A stretch of 45,372 nucleotides of DNA, taken from Caldilineaceae bacterium. GTDB taxonomy: Bacteria; Chloroflexota; Anaerolineae; Caldilineales; Caldilineaceae. Positions 9,002 to 16,049 of this stretch are shown here, one piece after another; position 1 is the stretch's first letter, and each line of letters opens with the position of its first letter. Both the position numbers and the translations under genes were made by a program. A model generated the notes under the pieces. That model made no database searches. It was not told the DNA's origin and was given only the letters and a program-made list of their open reading frames with translations. Where the stretch lies: NCBI GenBank assembly GCA_026645575.1, contig JAPKMW010000097.1:1-45372 (forward strand), read 5' to 3'.

Positions 9002-9385
9002 ATGCTCTACACCTACGATTATGACCTACATTATCTGCCGGCCATGCCAATGGTGACGATTCAGATTGGCAAACCCGACGCTGAGGCAAACGTAACCTTC
9101 TCTGCGCTTGTTGATTCTGGCGCCGATGCAACCATGATCCCAATTGCCTATTTAAAGCAGGTGCGAGCAGTAAAGCGGCAACACGTATTTATTCGCACCG
9201 TCGCCGGTAAGCGCGCAGGCGCCAATCTGTACACTATATCTCTCCAATTTGCGCATTATTCCCGCATGCAGATCGATGTCGTTGGTAATCAAGAGACCGA
9301 TGAAGCGATTATCGGACGCGATATTTTAAACCATTTGGTCGTGACACTAGACGGTTTAGCCAACGCAGTCCTCGTGCAAAAGTAG
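9002..9385 (+). CDS. Retropepsin-like (clan AA) aspartic protease
   Basis: A 127-residue protein with the single-lobe aspartic protease pattern. The catalytic loop VDSGAD places Asp38. The later hydrophobic-hydrophobic-Gly segment AIIGRDIL (residues 102-109) matches the second psi-loop feature of retropepsins. Enzymes of this size must dimerise to form an active site. There is no signal peptide. The ATG at 9002 is directly preceded by an in-frame TTG at 8999, and CAGGT lies 6 bases upstream. It follows the DUF5678-like gene with almost no gap. The stop codon abuts sequence homologous to the 3' end of the upstream regulator. The substrate is unknown; the DUF5678-like partner is an obvious candidate (inference). 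Confidence 0.85.
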   Translation: MLYTYDYDLHYLPAMPMVTIQIGKPDAEANVTFSALVDSGADATMIPIAYLKQVRAVKRQHVFIRTVAGKRAGANLYTISLQFAHYSRMQIDVVGNQETDEAIIGRDILNHLVVTLDGLANAVLVQK

Positions 9386-9534
9386 GCAGGTTGGTTGCTG
9401 AATGCAGCGTCAGCGCACAACGGCTTTTGCCTCAGCACAACTGGCAAGCCGCCTGGCAACAAGGTCACGCCTGGACGCCGGCGCAAGTGGCTGACGCTGC
9501 GGAACGATGGTTAGCGTTGGCTTGCTCGACCTGA
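9386..9534 (+). pseudogene. Remnant: C-terminal tail of an NB-ARC/TPR regulator
   Basis: Read in the right frame, this stretch encodes RLVAE, LLPQHNWQAAWQQGHAWTPAQ and AERWLA, then TGA. It aligns with the final 45 or so codons of the 6134-8509 regulator (RLIAE, LLPQHDWQVAWQHGHAWTP, VERWLS), without an upstream start or the rest of the gene. Homology begins at the stop codon of the protease gene. It is therefore a leftover of a tandem paralogue whose body was lost, or a target duplication flanking the inserted gene pair. Its last 24 bases overlap the 3' end of the convergent peptidase-like gene. Confidence 0.85.
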
Positions 9535-11031
9535 CCGAAAGGGAGTTGGCGAATCGTATAGGTCATAATGGTCTACCAGATAGGCTTGCCAACCCGCCTC
9601 AAATTCAGCCGTCGATACGCCAAAGACGGCGGGCAGCAGCATATCCCAGCTATCGGCGTCCCCCAAGCCGGCCACGAGCGCCGGCAGCGATGCCAGCCCA
9701 TAGGTTTCCACCGCATACTCGACCAGGGTCGCCAGCGCCACCGTTTGCCCCGGGTGAGTGGTGAAGAAGGAAGGCCCGATTACAGAGAATGTCCCATCGC
9801 CTCCCATCATCGGCAAGGGGACAGCGAGTTGTGCCAGGTGGGTTAATGGTGTGGCGGCTCGCCATGTGTGCCAATGACTATCTTCCCGATGGCGTCCTGC
9901 ACAGACCAGGGGAATGTGGATCTGTAGCGGTGACTGTAGCCAAAGTTGATGCACCGCGCAAAGTTCCTGGTAACGGTCCGGCAATGGCAGCGCTTCGCCA
10001 GGGTCGGTGGCTGGCAGATCGTGATACTGCCACCTCACCACCGTTTCCCGCCAGGTTGCTAAAGGCAGAGCCAGTTCCCACACCTGCCACAAATAGAGGC
10101 CATCGACCAGGGGTTGCCAGGCCGACTTGATCTGATGCTGGTCACGGGCTTCTGCTAACCCATGACGGAGCAATGGTAGTGCAAGCGCTTGCGCCAACAG
10201 ATCAGCATCGCTCAGGGCGACAGGCGCCAAGTAGCGCGCCGGCGAAGGCGCGCGGATAGACCGTCGCGCATCGAAGAGCAGCGGTGCTTGGCCTGGAAGC
10301 TGCTCTAGCGTGACATCAATGACCAGCTTATCGGGCGTGAGGCGAATGGGCAAGCCAAGGTGGCCCCACAGCGTGGTGTAGAGCGCATCGATTGTCGGCG
10401 CCACGGCGCGGACAACCGCGCCATCCTGCTGGCGAAAGTGATAAAGAAAGTAGGGTGTCGCCAAGCGCTCTTCCGGCCCCCAGAGGGTGGCATCGGGGCG
10501 CGTTTGCTGCCAACGTAACGGGGCGACGCGCCGGTAGAAACGCGTTTGCCGGTAGAGTGGCGTTCCGTGATCGTTCGCCAGCACAATCCCAACCACGGCC
10601 TGATCGCCTTGCAGCGCGACACGCTCTAGCGCGATGTCCAACGCGCTTGTTGGATCAGCGCTTTGATCCGTCGGGGATAGACCGCCGGTTGCGCTTTCCA
10701 CTTGATGCAACTGCTCCAGAGCACTCTGCTGATAGGCAACGCTGGCGACCAGTTCAGCCGGTGCAGACGCCACCGTTGCCAGCGCCGGTTGGGGAAGCAG
10801 CGGCGAGTCCGCTTGCTCCTGGTGCAGCCTGGCTTGGGGTGTCCAACGCCACCAAGCGACGACCATCACCAGGAGCAACAAGAGCGCGAACAGGTTCATG
10901 GCATACATTTGCCTATAGAGACGATAGCCGGTGCGTGGCGTCGCTACCGGTGTAAGCAGGGCCTGCTGCCGTGCCCACTCTGCATCATTCTCGACAACTT
11001 GCCATTCCAACTGTGGGCTACGCTTGCGCAT
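9511..11031 (-). CDS. Membrane-anchored peptidase-MA-like protein
   Basis: A 506-residue protein with a cytoplasmic N-terminus of about 45 residues, one membrane helix at about 46-63, and a large extracytoplasmic region. The C-terminal part has the look of gluzincin peptidase-MA families (TLVEYAVETYG, LPALVAGLGDADSWDMLLP, then FGVSTAEFEAGWQAYL). The HExxH zinc motif expected in that region is not visible, so it is probably a non-catalytic relative. GAGGTGA lies 5 bases before the ATG. It is divergent from the third regulator across 215 bases containing 11-bp repeats. Its 3' end overlaps the regulator remnant, so part of its C-terminal tail may be recent sequence. The biological role is unknown. 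Confidence 0.75.
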   Translation of the reverse strand: MRKRSPQLEWQVVENDAEWARQQALLTPVATPRTGYRLYRQMYAMNLFALLLLLVMVVAWWRWTPQARLHQEQADSPLLPQPALATVASAPAELVASVAYQQSALEQLHQVESATGGLSPTDQSADPTSALDIALERVALQGDQAVVGIVLANDHGTPLYRQTRFYRRVAPLRWQQTRPDATLWGPEERLATPYFLYHFRQQDGAVVRAVAPTIDALYTTLWGHLGLPIRLTPDKLVIDVTLEQLPGQAPLLFDARRSIRAPSPARYLAPVALSDADLLAQALALPLLRHGLAEARDQHQIKSAWQPLVDGLYLWQVWELALPLATWRETVVRWQYHDLPATDPGEALPLPDRYQELCAVHQLWLQSPLQIHIPLVCAGRHREDSHWHTWRAATPLTHLAQLAVPLPMMGGDGTFSVIGPSFFTTHPGQTVALATLVEYAVETYGLASLPALVAGLGDADSWDMLLPAVFGVSTAEFEAGWQAYLVDHYDLYDSPTPFRSGRASQR

Positions 11032-11110
11032 GGGATCACCTCGGATTTGTCATTGTTTTACTGAGATTGTTACCCCCTATCATAGGGGCCTAGCGGCGCC
11101 CATCGCAGCG

Positions 11111-11142
11111 AAAATTCTACAAAAATTCCACTTAAATTCTAC
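11111..11142. promoter_or_regulatory. Three 11-bp direct repeats (operator-like)
   Basis: AATTCTAC, AATTCCAC and AATTCTAC begin at 11113, 11124 and 11135, exactly 11 bp apart, between divergent genes. Direct repeats with 11-bp spacing are the classical binding layout of OmpR/PhoB-type and SARP winged-helix proteins. They lie about 105 bases upstream of the third regulator. TATAAT at 11176-11181 could be its -10, but the only TTGACG nearby is just 11 bases away. Confidence 0.55.
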
Positions 11143-11246
11143 ATGCCCCGTTAGACCCTTGACGGCGCGGTAGCGTATAATCAAGCCGCCGTATCAGCAT
11201 GGAAGCCATGCAGCCGTCAACATTGACTCTCTTATAGGAAGCACTT

Positions 11247-13898
11247 ATGTCCACCCCTCCCAGCTTTGGCAATCTGTTGCGCACCTTACGCAAGCGCATC
11301 GGCATGACTCAGGGTGATCTGGCCGCGGCCGTCGGCTATAGCGTCTCCGCCATCTCGGCGCTGGAGCAGGGGCGGCGTTTGCCTGATATTGACTTTGTCG
11401 GGCAGCGGCTTGTGCCGGCGTTGGCCGTGACTGATGAGCCATCACTAGCCAGGCGCCTCGTAGAACTGGCCGCCGCTGCACGGGGTGAACGACCGCCGAC
11501 CGCCATTACCAGCCCGCGCGCTGCGCAGGCCACGCCGCCAATGGCAGCGATTGCGTTCCCTGGCCGTTTGCCGCCATTGACCACACCGCTGATTGGTCGC
11601 ACAGATCAAGTCAACCAGCTTTGCGACCGCCTATTGGGCCACAGCGGTCGGCTATTGACCCTGGTGGGGCCGCCGGGCATCGGTAAGACGACCCTGGCGC
11701 TGGCTGTGGCCGCCCAGGCCCAACCCTACTATGACGCCGGTGTGGTCTTTGTGGCGCTGGCCGCGATCAGCGATGCAACTTCGATGGCTTCGGCTATCGC
11801 GAATGCTGTAGGTTGCAGCGATGTCGGCCCCAAGCCACCGCAGACCAAGCTCATTGAATGCCTGCGTCGCAAAACCATGCTGTTGGTGTTGGATAATCTG
11901 GAGCAGATTCGGGATGCCGCCCCGCTGATCGCCGCGTTGGTAGCGGAGTGTCCAGGGATCGCAGTCCTGGCAACCAGTCGCGAACGCTTACACCTGCGCA
12001 CGGAACAGCGCCTCAAGGTGCCGCCGCTCGATCTGGCCGCGGCGGTAGAACTCTTTGTCCAGCGCGCCCACGCCGTGGATGCCGATTTTCATCTGTCTAC
12101 GCACAACCAGCCAACCGTTGCAGCCATCTGCCAACGGCTGGATTGTCTGCCATTGGCGTTGGAACTGTGCGCCGCCCAGGCGGATATGTTCGCCCCGGCC
12201 CAACTCTTGGCTCATCTGCAAGTGCGGCGCTTGGATTTGCTTGTCGATGGCGCCCATGATCTGCCACCCCACCAGCGCACGTTGCGCGCCGCGATCCAAC
12301 GCAGCTATGATTTGCTCGATGAGACGGAGCGCACCCTCTTTCGGAGCCTGGGCGTCTTTGTGGGCGGTTTTGACTTGGCAGCGGTCAGCGCTGTGGCGGG
12401 CTGGCGAGGGGAGACTGAAGACGGGAAACTGAACAACGACGCCATCTCCCAGTCTCTAATCGCTAGCCTCCACACCTTAATCGGCAAAAGTCTGGTGCGT
12501 GTCGAAACGACGGCAAGCGGGGAACAGCGCTTTCGGCTGCTGGAAACAATCCGCGAATTTGCTCTGGAGCAGGTACGCGCCCAGGGTGAGGAAGCACAGT
12601 TGCGTCAGCGCCATTATGCCGCCTACTTACACCTCTTTCGTACTGGTGATAGCTACCTGCGCGGACCGGCAGCCGCCACCTGGTTTGCCCGCTTGGAACC
12701 CGAACAAGATAACTTGCGGGCCGCCATGCAGTGGACCTTCGACGAACAGCGCTATGCTGACACCGTGTGGTTACAAACTGCTTGTGGCTGGTTCTGGCAT
12801 CACTGCGGCTACTGGCATGAGGCGGGCCAATGGTTGGTCCAACTGTTGCCCCACCGGCAAACGCTCTCACTCGAACAACATTTCCAAACGTTAGTCAGCG
12901 TGTATGCCAGGGGGCGCGCCATGCCAGAGCTTCAACCGTTTGAGCGCTGGAAAGATGAACTGCTGCACTTGCTCACCTTGTGTCCCGATCAACACCTACA
13001 TTGCGCGGCATGGCATTTTATTGCTGCCTATTCTACCGATTTTGCCGAACGCGCCGCTGCCTGGGAACGGTCGATCGCCTGCGCCAGGGCTGCCCGTGAC
13101 GCGCCCACGCTTGGTCCAGAATTTTGCCTCTTAGCCGATTGCGACTTCATTCTTGGCAACCCACTCTGGGCCTATGCCACAATTCAGATTGAGCAGGGAT
13201 TATTTGCCCAGGCGCTGCCACTACTACTGGAGAGTCGGGCGATCTTTCAGCGCCGCGAGAGCCGGTACGAACTGGCGGATAGCGCCGGCACACTGGGGTT
13301 CCTGGCCCTTCTACAAGGCGATTTGGCGCAAGCCCATGCGTATCTGGACGAAGCCGTCACCATCGCAACAGCCTTCAACTACCAGGAAATGATTGGCCTT
13401 TGGCAGCCTGCGTTGGGGATTGTCACCCTCTATCGCGGCGATCCCGCTGCGGCGCGCCAATTGCTGACCGCAAGTCTCCGCCTTGCGACGGAATTGAAAG
13501 ACGAACATTTTCAGGCGCGCATCTGCGCCTATCTCGCCGAGACCGCATTGTCGGAAGGGTTGCTGGACGCGGCCGCGCACTGGCTTAGGCAGAGTCTGGC
13601 CTATCCTACTGCGCGACACCGCACTGATGCTCACGAAGTGGCGCGCCTTTGGGTGTCCGCCCGCTTGGCGACTGCCCAGCAGCAATATCGGCGCGCCGCC
13701 ACCTTCTTTGGACTGGCCGAAGTGATCCACAGCCAGATCCGGTATGCCATTGGCGGGCCGATGCGCGCCCTGGCGGACGCCGCGCAGTCGACGGTGCAAG
13801 CCGCGCTGGAACCGGCAGTCTTTGCCGAAGCCTTCGCCGCCGGGCAGCAGATGACGCTGGCGGAAGCCTTCGTCACCTTACAATCGCCACGCAATTGA
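11247..13898 (+). CDS. XRE-HTH regulator with NB-ARC and TPR domains
   Basis: An 883-residue STAND-type regulator. Residues about 6-60 form an XRE helix-turn-helix (LRTLRKRIGMTQGDLAAAVG, SALEQGRRLPD). The NB-ARC ATPase follows with Walker A GPPGIGKT and Walker B-like LLVLDNLEQ, then TPR-like helices to the end. AGGAAG lies 5 bases before the ATG. The C-terminal 100 residues are nearly the same as in the SARP-headed regulator at 392-3514 (ARLATAQQQY, AATFFGL, TVQAALEPAVFAEAF), although the DNA-binding heads are unrelated. A 20-residue in-frame insertion with repeat character (GETEDGKLNN, DAISQSLIAS) sits between the winged-helix-like segment and LIGKSLVRV, where the SARP-type protein has no counterpart. 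Signal and targets are unknown. Confidence 0.9.
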   Translation: MSTPPSFGNLLRTLRKRIGMTQGDLAAAVGYSVSAISALEQGRRLPDIDFVGQRLVPALAVTDEPSLARRLVELAAAARGERPPTAITSPRAAQATPPMAAIAFPGRLPPLTTPLIGRTDQVNQLCDRLLGHSGRLLTLVGPPGIGKTTLALAVAAQAQPYYDAGVVFVALAAISDATSMASAIANAVGCSDVGPKPPQTKLIECLRRKTMLLVLDNLEQIRDAAPLIAALVAECPGIAVLATSRERLHLRTEQRLKVPPLDLAAAVELFVQRAHAVDADFHLSTHNQPTVAAICQRLDCLPLALELCAAQADMFAPAQLLAHLQVRRLDLLVDGAHDLPPHQRTLRAAIQRSYDLLDETERTLFRSLGVFVGGFDLAAVSAVAGWRGETEDGKLNNDAISQSLIASLHTLIGKSLVRVETTASGEQRFRLLETIREFALEQVRAQGEEAQLRQRHYAAYLHLFRTGDSYLRGPAAATWFARLEPEQDNLRAAMQWTFDEQRYADTVWLQTACGWFWHHCGYWHEAGQWLVQLLPHRQTLSLEQHFQTLVSVYARGRAMPELQPFERWKDELLHLLTLCPDQHLHCAAWHFIAAYSTDFAERAAAWERSIACARAARDAPTLGPEFCLLADCDFILGNPLWAYATIQIEQGLFAQALPLLLESRAIFQRRESRYELADSAGTLGFLALLQGDLAQAHAYLDEAVTIATAFNYQEMIGLWQPALGIVTLYRGDPAAARQLLTASLRLATELKDEHFQARICAYLAETALSEGLLDAAAHWLRQSLAYPTARHRTDAHEVARLWVSARLATAQQQYRRAATFFGLAEVIHSQIRYAIGGPMRALADAAQSTVQAALEPAVFAEAFAAGQQMTLAEAFVTLQSPRN
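12406..12471. repeat. In-frame degenerate inverted repeat inside regulator
   Basis: The left half (GAGGGGAGACTGAAGACGGG) and the right half (ATCTCCCAGTCTCTAATCGC and onward) are degenerate inverted copies of a GAGACTGG-type repeat. The insertion keeps the frame and adds about 20 residues compared with the related regulator at 392-3514. The arms are diverged, so pairing is partial. Confidence 0.6.
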
Positions 13899-14133
13899 CA
13901 AGCAACCAGCTTTTTCATAACAGTGTACGGCTGGTGGGAACCAGCGGTGGCATGTGGGCGTTCTCTAGATTCAGAATTGGCGTCCCTGTCAGCTTACCCT
14001 TACTCTGCACCAAGTAAGCAGTTGATAAGCGCTCTCGAAGTGACGGTCGCGAATACCCGTATCGTCACACAATACCGAATGGGAGTCTGCAATGGTAGCC
14101 CAGCGTTTTGGCGAAGCAAGGGAAGGAAGTGCT

Positions 14134-14403
14134 ATGATAGCATTATTGATTTTGGCGGTCATTGGTGCAATGGCCGGCGGCGTGGGTGGGGCGCTCACCA
14201 ACGGCGTTGATGGGTTTGTCTTGGGCAGTTGCGCCGGTTTTGTCCTGGGCGTGCTGGCCTGGATCACCGACAGCATGGCCCAACAGCGGGCACAAGCGCT
14301 ACAGTCCGACCAACTGTTCAACGAATTCGACCAGGCGACGCCGCCGCTCTATGAACCGCCGCCAGCGCGGCAACACCCAGGTGAACGCAGTCGCTCAACC
14401 TAG
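14134..14403 (+). CDS. Small glycine-rich membrane protein
   Basis: An 89-residue protein with two hydrophobic segments (about residues 2-20, rich in Gly/Ala, and about 27-45), joined by a short polar turn, then a polar C-terminal tail ending in prolines and arginines. The segment GAMAGGVGGAL resembles glycine-zipper helices. The start ATG is preceded by AAGGAAG at 6 bases. An upstream ATG at 14092 lacks a site. It stands alone between a regulator and the dehydratase gene. No function is recognised. Confidence 0.65.
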   Translation: MIALLILAVIGAMAGGVGGALTNGVDGFVLGSCAGFVLGVLAWITDSMAQQRAQALQSDQLFNEFDQATPPLYEPPPARQHPGERSRST

Positions 14404-14490
14404 CAACGTTTCAGTCTGCCTGCCATTGCTTGTCGTGGCACCAACGCTGAATCGTTGCATTCTATCCGATTCAGCGAGGAGTCACAGACA

Positions 14491-15462
14491 ATGCGCACAA
14501 CAGCCTTACCAACCTTCCACGATATTCTGCGGGCACAGAAGACCATTCGCCCGTATCTGGCCCCGACGCCACTTCACCATTACCCCCTGCTCGACCAGTT
14601 ACTCGACGCCGAAGTTTATGTCAAACATGAAAATTATCAACCCATCGGCGCCTTTAAGGTGCGCGGCGGGATTAATTTTATGGCCCACCTGCCGGCGGAG
14701 ATCCGCCAGCGGGGTGTTGTCACGGCGTCCACCGGTAATCACGGTCAGTCGATTGCCTATGCCGCCCAGCAGTTTGGCGTACGCGCCGTGATCGTCGTGC
14801 CGGAGGGTGCAAACCCGGTCAAGGTCGAAGCCATGCGCAGTTATGGCGCGGAAGTAGTCTTTCATGGCGCCGATTTTGAAGCCAGCAAACGCCACTGTGT
14901 CACCCTGGAACGGGAAGCCGGGATGTACTTTATCAACTCCGGCGACGAACCGCTCTTGATTGCCGGCGTCGGCACCCACACATTGGAAATTCTGGAAGAA
15001 CAACCGGATATTGACATGCTTTTCGTCCCGCTGGGTGGTGGTAGCGGTGCAGCCGGCGCCTGTCTGGCCGCCAAAGCGATGAGCGACAAGATCAAGGTGA
15101 TCGCTGTGCAAGCCGCCGGCGCCCCCGCCGCCTATCTCACTTGGCAAGCCCGCGACCGGCGCACCGCCCCGATCCACACCTTTGCCGGCGGTCTTGCCAC
15201 TGGCGAACCCTTTATGATGCCGCAACAGGTCATTTGGGATCGGCTGGACGATTTTATCTTAGTCGATGACGACGAAATGCGCGTTGCCATTCGTTACTAT
15301 CTGGAAAAAGCCAAAACCCTGGCCGAACCCGCCGGCGCCGCCCCCCTCGCTGCCGCCCTCAAAGTGCGCGACCAAGTACACGGTAAAAAGATCGCTCTCA
15401 TTCTCAGTGGCGGCAACATCTCGCCCGCGGAGTTGGGACAGTGTCTGGCCGCAACAAACTGA
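14491..15462 (+). CDS. Threonine dehydratase-like PLP enzyme
   Basis: A 323-residue fold-type II PLP enzyme. Lys56 in GAFKVRGG is the expected Schiff-base lysine. STGNHGQS (80-87) is the substrate/carboxylate loop and GGGSGAAG is the phosphate-binding loop. SGGN near the C-terminus also fits. By family it deaminates threonine (or serine and hydroxy-aspartate analogues) to a 2-oxoacid and ammonia in the cytoplasm. The length matches catabolic-type enzymes; the C-terminal ACT regulatory domain of biosynthetic IlvA is absent. Related serine racemases and hydroxyectoine-pathway dehydratases cannot be excluded. The start has GAGGAG 9 bases upstream. A TGACAAGG-type repeat begins at its stop codon. 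Confidence 0.88.
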   Translation: MRTTALPTFHDILRAQKTIRPYLAPTPLHHYPLLDQLLDAEVYVKHENYQPIGAFKVRGGINFMAHLPAEIRQRGVVTASTGNHGQSIAYAAQQFGVRAVIVVPEGANPVKVEAMRSYGAEVVFHGADFEASKRHCVTLEREAGMYFINSGDEPLLIAGVGTHTLEILEEQPDIDMLFVPLGGGSGAAGACLAAKAMSDKIKVIAVQAAGAPAAYLTWQARDRRTAPIHTFAGGLATGEPFMMPQQVIWDRLDDFILVDDDEMRVAIRYYLEKAKTLAEPAGAAPLAAALKVRDQVHGKKIALILSGGNISPAELGQCLAATN

Positions 15463-15541
15463 CAAGGTGACAAGGTGAAGGGGTGACAGGGTGAAGAAGA
15501 GCTAGACGATCCTGTCATCCTGTCATCCTGTCATCCTGTCA
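15460..15541. repeat. TGACAAGG-type octamer repeats, inverted pair
   Basis: Octamers TGACAAGG, TGACAAGG, TGAAGGGG and TGACAGGG start at the dehydratase stop codon. About 20 bases later come four copies of ATCCTGTC, which is the same family in inverted orientation (15509-15540). The two halves could fold as a long imperfect hairpin. The octamer family recurs at 33060-33107 and inside a gene near 34910. Confidence 0.85.
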
Positions 15542-15563
15542 ATGCACCTCCTGAGAGTAAACC

Positions 15564-16049
15564 ATGTCATCCTTCCAAACCGAATTCACCGTCACTACCG
15601 GCTATCGTTGGCCGTTGCGTGCCATAAGCTTGTTGCTCTTTTTGCAGATGCTCTGGCTGGGCGGCATTACGGCTTACTTTGCGCAACAGATCGATTGGGA
15701 GCAGGAACTGGCCGATCCCATGATGTCGGTAGCGGCATTAGATGTGATTGTCTGGACGGCAGTGGTGGCGCCGTTGGCGGTGCTGCTGTTGATCACGGCG
15801 GTCGGCTTCTTTTTTCGACGGCGCTTTGCCTGGCATTTTGCCATGACGGCGCAGGGCATCATGTTATTGGGCAGTCTGACGATCTACTTTCTCACTGTCT
15901 CCCACCTGCGCGACTCGCACTTCCTCTATCTGAGTATGTTATACTGCATTTTGATGGTGCTTTATCTAAACACCAGCGATGTACGCATGGCCTTTCATGT
16001 ACGCCATGTAAAAATTGATGTAGATGAAGAAAATGAATTTACAAGATGA
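15564..16049 (+). CDS. Four-helix membrane protein
   Basis: A 161-residue polytopic protein with predicted membrane helices at about residues 19-40, 56-84, 90-111 and 118-136. The C-terminal 25 residues are polar and acidic. No family is recognised. The ATG has a weak site (GAGAG). The last 26 bases overlap the start of the following gene, so the two are probably translationally linked and may act together at the membrane. Confidence 0.75.
   Translation: MSSFQTEFTVTTGYRWPLRAISLLLFLQMLWLGGITAYFAQQIDWEQELADPMMSVAALDVIVWTAVVAPLAVLLLITAVGFFFRRRFAWHFAMTAQGIMLLGSLTIYFLTVSHLRDSHFLYLSMLYCILMVLYLNTSDVRMAFHVRHVKIDVDEENEFTR

Noticed and set aside
11159..11181. TTGACG...TATAAT as a complete promoter
   Set aside because: The two hexamers are only 11 bases apart, too close for a sigma-70 promoter; only the TATAAT may be real.
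13899..14133. tRNA or small RNA gene between the third regulator and the small membrane protein
   Set aside because: Only a 5-bp hairpin (GCTGG/CCAGC) is visible; no cloverleaf, conserved T-arm or terminator could be built.
15460..15541. CRISPR-like array
   Set aside because: Repeat units are 8 bases with no unique spacers, and no cas gene is in the window.
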